Counted from the stretch's first letter, positions 54,216 to 62,827 are shown. The stretch is 64,000 bases of DNA from Lysinimonas soli (GCF_042655435.1 NZ_JBHSMG010000001.1:620001-684000); one strand, 5' to 3'. Numbers and translations: made by a program. Notes: generated by a model from the sequence alone, not told the origin.

Positions 54216-55094
54216 TCATTTGAGAAGACGGCTCAGAACGCGGTCGGCGAGCGGCTTGCCGCCGGTCTGGCAGCTCGGGCAGTACTGGAAGGTCGAATCG
54301 GCGTAGATCACCTGTCGGATCGTGTCGCCGCAGACCGGGCAGGGTTGGCCCGTGCGGCCGTGCACCTGCAGGTGGGTCTTCTTCTCCGACTTGAGCTCCG
54401 AGGCCGCGACCCCGTCGGCGCGTTCGACCGCGGCGCGGAGGGTGGACTGGATGGCGGCGTACAGGCGAGCAGCGTCATCCGGCGCCATGTCGGCCGGTTT
54501 GAACGGCGACATCTTCGCGGCGTGCAGGATCTCGTCGGAGTAGGCGTTGCCGATGCCGGCGATCGTCGACTGATCGCGCAGCACGCCCTTGATCCGCGCG
54601 CGTCCGGCTCGGGCGAGGATGCCGGCGAGGACCTCTGGGGTGAACTCCGGCGCCAGCGGGTCGGGCCCCAGCCGGGCGACGCCCGGCACCTCGCGGGGGT
54701 CGCGTACGAGCGAGATCGACAGGCTCTTCTTGGTGCCCGCCTCGGTGATGTCGAGTCCGGATCCGTCGTCGAGCACGAGCCGGGCCGCGAGCGGGCTCTT
54801 GCCGGGACCGCGCGGCATCGGCGCCGGGGCGGTCGCGCGCCAGCGCAGCCAGCCCGCGCGTGCCAGGTGGATCAGCAGATGCAGCCGTTGCCCGCCGGTG
54901 GCGTCGACCGCGAGGTCGAGGAACTTGCCGTGCCGGACGACCTCGGCGATCGTGCCGCCGTGCAGGGCGGTGAGCGGTGGGTCGAAGGTCTTCAGCGCCG
55001 CGAAGGCCAGGATGTCGAGGCGGTCGAGCACGCGACCTCCCAGGCGCGCGCCCAGGTCGGTGACGAGCGCCTGGACCTCGGGGAGTTCCGGCAC
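54216..55094 (-). CDS. Fpg/Nei family DNA glycosylase
   Basis: Bifunctional DNA glycosylase/AP lyase for oxidised bases, 292 residues. After Met removal the mature protein begins Pro2-Glu3 (PELPEVQAL), the catalytic pair; Lys57 (RHGKFLDL) is the conserved transition-state lysine. The helix-two-turn-helix is around DQSTIAGIGNAYSDEIL and the C-terminal zinc finger has CPVCGDTIR and CPSC. The Fpg-type start and the finger argue for an Fpg-like enzyme, but the sequence differs from canonical MutM, so substrate preference (8-oxoG or oxidised pyrimidines) is open. Start GTG at 55094 is fixed by the Pro-Glu motif. Confidence 0.92.
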   Translation of the reverse strand: MPELPEVQALVTDLGARLGGRVLDRLDILAFAALKTFDPPLTALHGGTIAEVVRHGKFLDLAVDATGGQRLHLLIHLARAGWLRWRATAPAPMPRGPGKSPLAARLVLDDGSGLDITEAGTKKSLSISLVRDPREVPGVARLGPDPLAPEFTPEVLAGILARAGRARIKGVLRDQSTIAGIGNAYSDEILHAAKMSPFKPADMAPDDAARLYAAIQSTLRAAVERADGVAASELKSEKKTHLQVHGRTGQPCPVCGDTIRQVIYADSTFQYCPSCQTGGKPLADRVLSRLLK

Positions 55095-55126
55095 GGCACC
55101 AGTCTTGCGCAGACGGGCGGCAACGT

Positions 55127-56455
55127 TCAGGCGAGGGGGTCCGTGGGCCGGGCCGACTCCGGTTCGGCGCCCGGTTCGAAACTCGAGGCGGGAGGCTCGC
55201 CGGCACCCCCGACCCCGTTCGCCGTCGTGGGAAGGGTGCGCATCATCCAGAGGGCGGAGAACACCACGGGCATCGCTCCCAGGAGGTTGCCGACGACCCC
55301 GACCCAGACGGTCGGCACGACCCCGATCCAGACCGACAGGAGACCGGAGGCGAATCCGCCGAGCGGCATCACGCCCCAGACGATGAAGCGGATCGACGCG
55401 TTCATGCGTCCCAGCAGCTCCGGGGGGCAGATCCGCTGCCGAAAGCTCACCTGCGCGATGTTGTACACGAGCACGGCCGCGCTGAAGAAGAACTCGCTGC
55501 CGATCAGCACGGGGATGGCCGCGGGCGTCCAGACGGTGCTCAGGGGCAGCACGAGCATCGCGACTCCGCCCAGCAGGGCGGCGGCCGGGATGGCGTGACC
55601 TTCGCCGATCCGGCGGGAGATGCGGCTCGACATGGCAGCGCCGAGCAGCCCCCCAACGGCGCCCGCGGACCCGATCAGACCGTAGACCGCGGGACTGAGG
55701 TGCAGTTCGCGGAGGACGAGCACCGGCATCATCGTCAACGCGATCGTCCCGAACAGGTTGCTCAGCGCGGTGCAGAGCACGATACGCACCAGCAGCGGCT
55801 GGCGGAACACCCAGACCAGGCCCTCGCGGATCTCGATCGCGAGTGGTCGGCGCTCGGCGGCCGGCTTGGGGGTCTCGGTGTCGGCGATGGTGGTGAGCGC
55901 GAAGAAGGAGGCCAGGTAGGTGACGGCCGTGACGGCGAGCAGCAGGGGCGCGGCCAGGATCGTGAGCAGCCCACCGGCCGCAGCGGGTCCGGCGATCCGC
56001 GCGATCTGCGCGGTGGTCTCCAGCTTGCCGTTGGCCTCGGCGATCTGTTCCCTTCTCACCAGGGTGGGGATGAAGCTCTGGTAGCCCACATCGAAGAACA
56101 CCGAGCAGATGCCGACGGCGGTGCCGATCACGAGCAGCTGCCAGAACGCGAGCACCTGCGTGAACCACAGCACGGGCACGAGGGCGAGCAGCACCGCGCG
56201 GACGAGGTCGGCCCGGAGCATGACGCGTCGTTTGATCCAGCGGTCGATCCAGGCTCCCGCGGGAAGACCGATCACCAGGAAGGCGAGGGTCTCCGCCGTG
56301 TTGAGCAGGCCGACCTCGAACGAACTCGCCCCCAGCACGCTGACGGCGATCACGGGGATGGCGAGATTGCCGAACTGCTCTCCGAACTGGCTCGCGGTCT
56401 CGCCCGCCCACAGTCGGAGGAATCCGGGATGCCGCCACAGGGTCGGGCTGCTCAT
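55127..56455 (-). CDS. MFS transporter
   Basis: 442-residue major facilitator of the MFS_3/EntS-like exporter type with about twelve helices. The A-motif region between helices 2 and 3 reads GLPAGAWIDRWIKRRVMLRA; a long loop of charged residues separates the halves (about 190-215), and a soluble proline-rich tail ends it. The ATG overlaps the RNB nuclease stop by four bases, so it is coupled to that gene. Substrate unknown. Confidence 0.88.
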   Translation of the reverse strand: MSSPTLWRHPGFLRLWAGETASQFGEQFGNLAIPVIAVSVLGASSFEVGLLNTAETLAFLVIGLPAGAWIDRWIKRRVMLRADLVRAVLLALVPVLWFTQVLAFWQLLVIGTAVGICSVFFDVGYQSFIPTLVRREQIAEANGKLETTAQIARIAGPAAAGGLLTILAAPLLLAVTAVTYLASFFALTTIADTETPKPAAERRPLAIEIREGLVWVFRQPLLVRIVLCTALSNLFGTIALTMMPVLVLRELHLSPAVYGLIGSAGAVGGLLGAAMSSRISRRIGEGHAIPAAALLGGVAMLVLPLSTVWTPAAIPVLIGSEFFFSAAVLVYNIAQVSFRQRICPPELLGRMNASIRFIVWGVMPLGGFASGLLSVWIGVVPTVWVGVVGNLLGAMPVVFSALWMMRTLPTTANGVGGAGEPPASSFEPGAEPESARPTDPLA

Positions 56456-57876
56456 GCGACCGGCTCGAACAGGAGGGTGGCGCTGTCGAGATCGGCCGTG
56501 ACGAGGCGCACGCGCACCGCCGCGCCGTTCGCCGTGTGACCGGTGCACTCCGCCGTGACGGCGGGGTCGGCCAGCTGCACGACGCTGCCGGTCTTGTTCT
56601 GGGCGATGATCACACCGTCGAAGATCTCGCCTACCCGTGGGGCGAGCACGGCCGTCTCGACGGCGTCGAGGGCGCGCCGGTCGAGCTGCCCGGCGAGGTT
56701 GCTGCTGTGCGACATCTCGGCGGGCAGCTGCGGCAGCGCGGATCTCGCCCAGTCCGGCACCGGCGCGCCCGAACTGAGCGCCTCGCACACCACGAGACCG
56801 AAGCGGTCGACGAGGCGGCGCAGCGGAGCCGTGACGTGCGCGTACGGGGCGCCCACCGCCGACTGCATCGAGTCGGCCGGAACGGTGCCGTCGAAGGGCG
56901 TGTAGCCGGCGCCGCGGAACAGCGAGCCGGCCGCGTGCAGGATCGCCAGATGATGGGGGTTCGTGCCGTCGAGCCCGGCCAGGTACTCGCCGTACGGCTG
57001 ATCCGCCGGCCACGGCGCACCGAGCGCCCGGGTCTGATGGCGGAATCGGTCGACCGACTCCGGGTCGGCGGGCGGCATGGTGCGCAGGATCCCGACCTTG
57101 CCCTCGAGCATGATCGTCGCGGCGGCCATGCCGGTGAGCAGCGACAGCTGGGCGTTCCAGTTCTCGACCGGGAGCTGCGCGCGCCGGATCGCGAGGTAGC
57201 GGCCGTTCTGCTTGTCGATGTCGACCTCGGGCAGGTTCAGGCTCGCCCCGCCGCGTGCGCGTTCGAGCGCGAGCCGGGCCAGGCCGATCTCCCTCAGCAG
57301 GGTCAGGGTCCCGTCGGCGCTCCCGCCGTCGATCGCGGCCTGCACGCCGCCGTAGTCGAGGCGCCGGCGGCTGCGGACGCGAGCCGTGGTCAGGCTCGAC
57401 GAGGTCACCGCGGCGTTCGCGTCGAGGCCGAACTCCCAGACGAACGCCCCGCGGAGCTGATCGGGCAGCAACGACGCCGCCCCCTCGCTGAGCACGGTGG
57501 GGTGCAACGGGATGCGCCCGTCGGGCGCGTACATCGTCTGCCCGCGCTTGTGCGCCTCGGCGTCGATCAGGTGGCCGGGAGCCACGAAGGCGGGCACATC
57601 GGCGATCGCGTACCAGAACCGGTAGCCCGCGCCCTCGCGGACCAGCTGGAAGGCCTGATCCAGGTCGGCCGATCCGATCGGGTCGAGTGTCACGAGCTCG
57701 AGATCGGTGGCGTCGCGATCCGGCAGCGGTGCCGACCCGGCCGCGGCGGCGGCCTCCGCGAGCACGGCGGACGGGAAGTCCCGCTCGAGCTTGAGTTCGC
57801 CCGGCAGCGCGGCCAGCAGGCGCGCGAGCTCGTTGTCGGTGGCCAGCGGGGTCAGGCGCAGCGCCGTCGTGTGCAC
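56452..57876 (-). CDS. RNB domain ribonuclease
   Basis: 474-residue RNase II/R-family protein. The RNB catalytic motif LDPIGSADLDQAF carries the metal-binding aspartates, followed by AIADVPAFV, RIPLHPTVLSEG and the DRFGLVVCEAL region. It lacks the N-terminal cold-shock and long S1 tails of RNase R, so it is the short actinobacterial form; the last ~70 residues may be a small beta domain. Predicted 3'-5' exoribonuclease. The GTG at 57876 has TAGGCT six bases upstream. The MFS gene is coupled behind it. Confidence 0.9.
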   Translation of the reverse strand: MHTTALRLTPLATDNELARLLAALPGELKLERDFPSAVLAEAAAAAGSAPLPDRDATDLELVTLDPIGSADLDQAFQLVREGAGYRFWYAIADVPAFVAPGHLIDAEAHKRGQTMYAPDGRIPLHPTVLSEGAASLLPDQLRGAFVWEFGLDANAAVTSSSLTTARVRSRRRLDYGGVQAAIDGGSADGTLTLLREIGLARLALERARGGASLNLPEVDIDKQNGRYLAIRRAQLPVENWNAQLSLLTGMAAATIMLEGKVGILRTMPPADPESVDRFRHQTRALGAPWPADQPYGEYLAGLDGTNPHHLAILHAAGSLFRGAGYTPFDGTVPADSMQSAVGAPYAHVTAPLRRLVDRFGLVVCEALSSGAPVPDWARSALPQLPAEMSHSSNLAGQLDRRALDAVETAVLAPRVGEIFDGVIIAQNKTGSVVQLADPAVTAECTGHTANGAAVRVRLVTADLDSATLLFEPVA

Positions 57877-57882
57877 CGATCG

Positions 57883-57888
57883 AGCCTA
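57883..57888 (-). promoter_or_regulatory. -10 hexamer of the RNB gene (leaderless)
   Basis: TAGGCT on the minus strand, six bases before GTG at 57876. Confidence 0.55.
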
Positions 57889-57905
57889 CGTCCGGGCTCG
57901 CCGGA

Positions 57906-58796
57906 TCAGTGCAGCGGCAGGGTGAAGCCGGATGCCGCGTCGCCGTGGACCAGGCCGTCACGCAGCAGGCCGGTCATGGCCCGCTCGAGTTGGACGGCAT
58001 CCGGCCAGAGACCCGACAGGGCGTCGATGGGAACGGCGACCTCGGATGCCCGCAGCTCGCGCAGGATCAGCCCCCGCACCTGGCGGTCGGAGCCCTCGTA
58101 CCTCTTCTGCCGGACCGCGGCCGGCCCGTCGTAGGCGGGGTATCCCGTCACCCGCCAGGCGCAGAGCCGCGCGAGCGGGCAGACGTCGCAGCGGGGTGCG
58201 CGGGCGGTGCAGACGGTCTGGCCGAGCTCCATGATCCCGGCGTTGGTGAGCCGTGCGCGCGTCGGCGCGACGGGGAGGATCGCCTGCATCGCCTCGAGGT
58301 CGCGGCGGGTCGACGGCGGCCCCGCCTCGGCCTGCCCACCGATCGCCCGGGCCAGCACCCGTCGCGCGTTGGTGTCGACCACGGGGGTGCGCACCCCGTA
58401 GGCGAAGGCGGCGACCGCCCTCGCGGTGTACGGCCCGACGCCGGGCAGCTCGAGCAGCTCGTCCACCTCGCTCGGAACCCGGTTGCCGTGCCGCTCGGCG
58501 ATCGCGACCGCGGCGCCGTGCAGGGCGAGAGCCCGGCGGGGGTAGCCGAGGCGGTCCCAGGCGCGCACGGCCTCACCCGGTGGCACGGCCGCGAGGTCGG
58601 CAGCGGACGGCCAGCGCTGCAGCCACTCGGCGAGGCGCGGGATCACGCGCGCCACCGGGGTCTGCTGCAGCATGAACTCGCTCATCAGGATGCCCCAGGC
58701 GGGATAGTCCGGATGCCGCCACGGCAGTTCCCGGTGCCCCGCGGCGTACCAGTCGGCGATCGTCTCGCCGACCGCGGTCTCCCGGCTCCCCACCAC
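57906..58796 (-). CDS. mutY: A/G-specific adenine glycosylase
   Basis: 296-residue MutY that removes adenine paired with 8-oxoguanine. Catalytic Glu40 in SEFMLQQT, the helix-hairpin-helix LPGVGPYTARAV, Asp141 in VVDTNARR and the 4Fe-4S cysteines 196, 203, 206 and 212 are all present. It is shorter than E. coli MutY (350), and the C-terminal NUDIX-like 8-oxoG-recognition domain is reduced to about 80 residues. Start GTG at 58796 with TAGGGT six bases upstream. Together with the Fpg/Nei gene nearby it completes a GO-type repair set. Confidence 0.94.
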   Translation of the reverse strand: MVGSRETAVGETIADWYAAGHRELPWRHPDYPAWGILMSEFMLQQTPVARVIPRLAEWLQRWPSAADLAAVPPGEAVRAWDRLGYPRRALALHGAAVAIAERHGNRVPSEVDELLELPGVGPYTARAVAAFAYGVRTPVVDTNARRVLARAIGGQAEAGPPSTRRDLEAMQAILPVAPTRARLTNAGIMELGQTVCTARAPRCDVCPLARLCAWRVTGYPAYDGPAAVRQKRYEGSDRQVRGLILRELRASEVAVPIDALSGLWPDAVQLERAMTGLLRDGLVHGDAASGFTLPLH

Positions 58797-58802
58797 CCGT
58801 CA

Positions 58803-58808
58803 ACCCTA
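58803..58808 (-). promoter_or_regulatory. -10 hexamer of mutY (leaderless)
   Basis: TAGGGT on the minus strand, six bases before GTG at 58796; it lies 12 bases from the divergent hexamer of the next gene. Confidence 0.5.
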
Positions 58809-58819
58809 TGCGCCGACAC

Positions 58820-58825
58820 TAGGCT
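58820..58825 (+). promoter_or_regulatory. -10 hexamer of the uridine-kinase-like gene (leaderless)
   Basis: TAGGCT, seven bases before the ATG at 58833. The mutY and kinase-like promoters are packed into 36 bases. Confidence 0.5.
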
Positions 58826-58832
58826 GGGCGGC

Positions 58833-59492
58833 ATGGCCAGGTGGGCACCCGAGCGGCGCGACACGATGCGGGCGCTCGCCGACGAACTGCTGCAGCACTA
58901 CTCCCGCGGCCGTGTCGTGGTCGGTGTCGACGGCACCTCGGGTGCCGACGCCGGCGCGTTCGCCGATGACCTCGCGACCGAGCTTCGGCGTGCCGGTCAC
59001 GAGGTCTTCCGGGCGTCGATGGACGACTTCCAGCGCCCGCGCGCGGTGCGCGACGCCCGCGGCGCGGACTCCGCCGAGGGTCTCTACCGCGACGGCTACG
59101 ACGACGCCGGATTCCGACGCGTGCTGCTCGGTCCGTTCCGGCTCGCGGGCTCGACCGGTTTCTCGACGGCGCTGTTCGATCGGGAGCGCGACGTGCCCTT
59201 CGAATCGGCCTGGGAGACCGGGCCGGCCGACGCGATCCTCGTGGTGGACGGGCCGTACCTGCTCCGGCCCGAGCTGAGGGGCATCTGGAACTTCTCGGTC
59301 TGGCTCGAGGCGCCGGGTCGAGCGGCCGCCGAGCCGGGCGCTGCCTCGCCGACGTCCGAGACGCGCTCGCCGCGCGAGCTCGGCGCGGAGCAGCTCTACC
59401 TGCGCGATGCCGCCCCGCGCACCGCGGCATCCGCGATCGTCGACGCCTCCGACGTGGACCACCCGCGTCGTGTCTTCGCCGACAGCTGCTGA
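58833..59492 (+). CDS. Uridine-kinase-like protein with altered P-loop
   Basis: 219-residue P-loop kinase-fold protein of the type annotated as uridine kinase in Actinobacteria. The first strand and P-loop read VVVGVDGTSGADAGAFADD (28-46): where the family has G-x-G-K-(S/T), this protein has Asp39-Ala40-Gly41, so the phosphate-binding Lys is gone. The later elements remain (ASMDDFQRPR, YRDGYDDAGFRR, ILVVDGPYLLRPEL, YLRDAAPR). It may be a non-catalytic relative or use a different phosphate contact. The ATG at 58833 is preferred over a very long frame overlapping mutY. Confidence 0.78.
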   Translation: MARWAPERRDTMRALADELLQHYSRGRVVVGVDGTSGADAGAFADDLATELRRAGHEVFRASMDDFQRPRAVRDARGADSAEGLYRDGYDDAGFRRVLLGPFRLAGSTGFSTALFDRERDVPFESAWETGPADAILVVDGPYLLRPELRGIWNFSVWLEAPGRAAAEPGAASPTSETRSPRELGAEQLYLRDAAPRTAASAIVDASDVDHPRRVFADSC

Positions 59493-59511
59493 GCGACAGC
59501 GACGGTCGCGG

Positions 59512-59538
59512 AGCTACAGGAGCTACAGGAGCTACAGG
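59512..59538. repeat. Three 9-bp tandem repeats
   Basis: AGCTACAGG three times in a row. Read on the minus strand each unit contains TAG, and the first forms the stop codon of the adjacent gene. Confidence 0.85.
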
Positions 59539-60008
59539 GGATCCAACTCGAGCCACTCGGCGGCGAGGTAGTCGTCGGGCGGCACCGCGCGCACCCGCGA
59601 GCCGAGCAGGAGGTACGGGCCGCGGAACGGGAACTCCGACGCGATGGCCGCCTCGTGAAGCAGTCGCAACCATCGCCGGTCGCGCGAGGTCACCTCATCC
59701 GGTCCCGGACGCTCGAAGGTCAGCACCAGAGTCGACCCCTCGAAATCGAGGGCGAGGCAGCGCAGGAAGTCGCTCACGCCCAGCACGTCCTCGGGATCCG
59801 GTTCCGGAGGCACGTCGGTCGGCACGAGGATCGGCAAGGGGCGGAGCTCGTGATCGAGCAGCATCACCCACACCTGCCGGCGCAGGCCGTTCTCGAGCAT
59901 CCGCTGCAGGTGGGGGATCAGCTCGGCGTCGCTCGGCAGCGGGACGTTCCGGATGTCGTGATCGTTCGGTGCCCCACCTGGCGGTCGTCGATTCCGCGGT
60001 CGTGTCAT
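59532..60008 (-). CDS. Hypothetical protein
   Basis: 158-residue soluble protein without a family I recognise. It has a basic proline-rich start, a helix (LIPHLQRMLENG), and a mixed alpha/beta part with VWVMLLDHELRPLPILVPTD and TLVLTFERPGP, which looks like a real folded domain. The ATG at 60008 is chosen over a frame 37 codons longer whose extension is Arg-rich and non-family-like; GAGGAT lies six bases upstream. The stop is within a 9-bp tandem repeat. Neighbours give no functional clue. Confidence 0.65.
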   Translation of the reverse strand: MTRPRNRRPPGGAPNDHDIRNVPLPSDAELIPHLQRMLENGLRRQVWVMLLDHELRPLPILVPTDVPPEPDPEDVLGVSDFLRCLALDFEGSTLVLTFERPGPDEVTSRDRRWLRLLHEAAIASEFPFRGPYLLLGSRVRAVPPDDYLAAEWLELDPL

Positions 60009-60126
60009 GCCCCGATCCTCGCCGTCCGGGCGAACGGGATCGCCGCATCGGCCCGGGTGGTGGAGAACCGAGGAGCGACGGCACCGGCTGCGGACTGGAC
60101 GTCGTCCCGCTGGCGCCACCGCGCGG

Positions 60127-61137
60127 CTACAGCGGCAGCCGCCGCACCGTCTCCGCGGCCGTCAGGAAGACCCCGCTGCGCTCCACCTCGTACACGAGTG
60201 CCACGATGGCCGCGTTGACGGGGGCGGCGATCCCGTGCTCGGCGGCGGCGGCCACGACCGCACCGTTGAGGAAGTCGATCTCGGTCAGCTGACCCCGCCG
60301 GATGCTCTGCAGCGTCGACCCCGGATTCGGAACCTCGCCCATCCGCCGTGCCAGCAAGCGCGGAAGCGCCGATCCGAGCGCGAGCGGAAGCATCCCGACC
60401 GCGCCGAGCACCCGCCCGCTCACCCCCTGCACGGTCGCGAAGTGCACACCGATGCGCCGCGCGATCCGCACGGTCTCGCGCATGCTGGCCGTCATCGCCC
60501 GGCGCAGCCCGGGATCGGCGACGACCTCCTGCACGCTCAACCCGGTGATCGCGGGCAGCGCGTTGACGTGGTTGATGAGCAGCTTGGTCCACTGCGCGCC
60601 CTCGATGTCGTCGGTGACCTCGATCGGCAGGGCCGCCCGCAGCGTCGCGGCGACGCTCGTGAGCACCGTCGCCGCCGTGCCCGGGGCGGCGCCGACGATG
60701 AGCGGAAGCGGCGCCGTCACCGTGACCCGGCCGGGTTGGAGGTACGAGGCGGCGAAGAGGGCGAGGCCGCCGAGCAAGGGGGACTCCGGCAGCACGGAAC
60801 GGGCGAGCTTCAGCCCGCCGAGCCCGTTCTGGGCGATGAGCATGGGCGCCGTGCCGAGGGCGGCGCGGTTGGCGCTCAGGGCGGCCGCGGCATCCTGCGC
60901 CTTGGTGGCGAGGATGACGAGCTCGGCTTCGCGTCCCGGCGGCGCGATCGGCAGGGTCTCGGCGGCGCGCACCCGCGCGACGTGCTCGCCGAAGCCGCCG
61001 TCGAGCCGCAGCCCGTCGGCCCGGATCGCCGCGAGGTTCTCGCCCCGCGCCGTCACCTCGACCTCGTGCCCGGCGCGATCGAGCAGGGCGGCCAGGGTCC
61101 CCCCGACCGCCCCCGCTCCGATCACCGCGATGCGCAT
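60127..61137 (-). CDS. panE: 2-dehydropantoate 2-reductase family protein
   Basis: 336-residue NADPH-dependent reductase of the ketopantoate reductase (PanE/ApbA) family, which makes pantoate for coenzyme A. Rossmann motif MRIAVIGAGAVGGTLAALL at the start, the catalytic-Lys helix WTKLLINHVNALPAITG and the C-terminal LTEIDFLNGAVVAAA fit the family. Several paralogues of this family act on other 2-oxo acids, so the pathway is likely but not certain. TAGGCT lies six bases before the ATG at 61137. Confidence 0.84.
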   Translation of the reverse strand: MRIAVIGAGAVGGTLAALLDRAGHEVEVTARGENLAAIRADGLRLDGGFGEHVARVRAAETLPIAPPGREAELVILATKAQDAAAALSANRAALGTAPMLIAQNGLGGLKLARSVLPESPLLGGLALFAASYLQPGRVTVTAPLPLIVGAAPGTAATVLTSVAATLRAALPIEVTDDIEGAQWTKLLINHVNALPAITGLSVQEVVADPGLRRAMTASMRETVRIARRIGVHFATVQGVSGRVLGAVGMLPLALGSALPRLLARRMGEVPNPGSTLQSIRRGQLTEIDFLNGAVVAAAAEHGIAAPVNAAIVALVYEVERSGVFLTAAETVRRLPL

Positions 61138-61143
61138 GCAACG

Positions 61144-61149
61144 AGCCTA
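61144..61149 (-). promoter_or_regulatory. -10 hexamer of panE (leaderless)
   Basis: TAGGCT on the minus strand, six bases before the ATG at 61137. Confidence 0.55.
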
Positions 61150-61165
61150 GGCGCGCGTCGCCGGA

Positions 61166-61246
61166 CGGGATTCAGGATGCCGGGGCCGGCCCCGCCCTCG
61201 GGCGTCCTGATCCCGGGACACGGGCGGCACGTCATCCTGAATCCCG
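61166..61246. repeat. 81-base inverted repeat between the MFS gene and panE
   Basis: Perfect 14-base arms: CGGGATTCAGGATG at 61166-61179 and its complement at 61233-61246. A third, degenerate copy of the right arm (CGTCCTGATCCCG) lies in the loop at about 61203-61215, allowing an alternative hairpin. It may terminate the MFS transcript. Confidence 0.7.
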
Positions 61247-61281
61247 AACCCGTGGCGGAGGTAGTGCCGTGCGGCGCCGGC

Positions 61282-62745
61282 TCAGACGCCGACCGGCTCG
61301 ACCGCGCCGGAACCCGGCTCGACCGCGGCGGGAGCCGGCTCGGATGCCCGGGTCGGGGCCGCCGCGGCGCGTCCGGCGGGCAGGAACAGCGCCACGATCG
61401 CGGTCGCCAGCAGCACGGCGCCTCCCACGAACACGGCGGGGATCGCGGCATCCACGTACCCGGTGGGGGTGAGCTGCCCGCCCGCGCCCGTGAAGACGGC
61501 GGTGAGCACCGCGATGCCCAGCGCGACGCCGATCTCGCGCAGGGTCGAGTTGGTGCCGCTGGCCTTCGCGGTGTCGTGCGGGGCGATGTGGGCCAGCACG
61601 GCGGTCGACGAGGGGGCGAAGACGAGCCCCATGCCGATGCCGGCCGCGATGAAGGCGGGCAGCAGCGTCGTGTACGGCACGTGGGCGCTCATGGTCGCCG
61701 CGACCCAGAACAATCCGAAGGCCTGGAAGAGCAGACCGGCGACGATCAGAGTGCGCGTTCCGATCCGGCCGGCGACGACGCCCGACAGCGGCGCCACGAT
61801 CATCGGTGCCATGGTCCACGGGGTCGTCATGAGTGCCGCCTCGAGGGGGGTGTGGCCCTGCACGATCTGCAGGAACTGGATCAGGATGAAGACGGCGCCG
61901 AACATGCCGAAGCTGAAGCCGAATCCGACCAGGTTGGCCACCGCGAAGCTCCGATCACGGAACAGCCGCAACGGCAGCAGGGGCGAGGGGTGGCGCAGCT
62001 CCCAGACGACGAAGCCCGCGAGCAGCACTGCGCCGGCCGCGAGAGCGCCGATGACCTCGGCGCTGTCCCAGCCGACCGGGTTGCCGCGCACGATTCCGAA
62101 GACGATGCCGAGCACGCCGAGTCCCGCGAGCAGCACTCCCACGACGTCGGCGCGCACTCGCGCCCCGAAGGCGTTCGGCAGCACGGCGAGCAGGAGCGGG
62201 ATCGCGACGAGGCCGACGGGCACGTTGATCCAGAAGATCCCCTGCCAGTTCCAGCCCTCGACGACCGCGCCGCCGATCAGGGGACCCGCCGCGACGCCGA
62301 GTCCGGCGATCCCGCCCCAGACGCCGATCGCGAGCGGACGGCGTCGCGGCTCGACCGATCCGGCGAGCAGCGAGAGCGACAGCGGCATGATGCCCGCACC
62401 GCCGAGCCCCTGGATCGCGCGGGCGACGATGAGCTGGGCGGGATCGGTGCTCAGCGCAGCCGCGGCCGAGGCGACGGTGAAGACGCCGATGCCGACGGCG
62501 AAGACGGTGCGTCGGCCGAATCGATCGCCGAGGGCGACCGCGAAGAGGATCAGGCTCGCGAAGACCAGCGTGTAGGCGTTGATGAACCACTGCAGTTGCT
62601 CGACCGAGGCGCCGAGGTCCTCGTGGAGAACGGGGAGGGCGTTGGTCATGACGAGGTTGTCGAGGGTCGCCATGAACATCGGGATGCCGGTGGCGAGCAG
62701 GACGAGCGCGAAGGGGACGCGCCGCGCGGTGGGGATGAGGGACAT
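61282..62745 (-). CDS. DHA2 family MFS drug exporter
   Basis: 487-residue exporter with about fourteen helices, of the EmrB/QacA group. Early signature FMATLDNLVMTNALPVL with the membrane Asp, the A-motif GDRFGRRTVF between helices 2 and 3, and motif C region GGIAGLGVAAGPLIGG are visible. AGGAG precedes the ATG at 62745; the longer upstream frame runs through the operator region and is rejected. It is divergent from a TetR gene, with two palindromes between, the standard layout of a drug-inducible pump. Substrate unknown. Confidence 0.92.
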   Translation of the reverse strand: MSLIPTARRVPFALVLLATGIPMFMATLDNLVMTNALPVLHEDLGASVEQLQWFINAYTLVFASLILFAVALGDRFGRRTVFAVGIGVFTVASAAAALSTDPAQLIVARAIQGLGGAGIMPLSLSLLAGSVEPRRRPLAIGVWGGIAGLGVAAGPLIGGAVVEGWNWQGIFWINVPVGLVAIPLLLAVLPNAFGARVRADVVGVLLAGLGVLGIVFGIVRGNPVGWDSAEVIGALAAGAVLLAGFVVWELRHPSPLLPLRLFRDRSFAVANLVGFGFSFGMFGAVFILIQFLQIVQGHTPLEAALMTTPWTMAPMIVAPLSGVVAGRIGTRTLIVAGLLFQAFGLFWVAATMSAHVPYTTLLPAFIAAGIGMGLVFAPSSTAVLAHIAPHDTAKASGTNSTLREIGVALGIAVLTAVFTGAGGQLTPTGYVDAAIPAVFVGGAVLLATAIVALFLPAGRAAAAPTRASEPAPAAVEPGSGAVEPVGV

Positions 62746-62774
62746 CACGGCTCCTGAGATGGCGAGGATAAGAA

Positions 62775-62790
62775 GTAATCGAATGATTAC
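62775..62790. promoter_or_regulatory. TetR operator 1
   Basis: Perfect dyad GTAATC-GAAT-GATTAC, 30 bases upstream of the exporter start. Confidence 0.75.
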
Positions 62791-62802
62791 ATCTGGAGAG
62801 TA

Positions 62803-62818
62803 GTAATCGATTGATACC
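62803..62818. promoter_or_regulatory. TetR operator 2
   Basis: GTAATC-GATT-GATACC, a second copy 28 bases on. It overlaps the TACCAT -10 (62815-62820) that stands seven bases before the ATG at 62828, so binding would block tetR transcription directly. Confidence 0.7.
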
Positions 62819-62827
62819 ATGTCAAGC

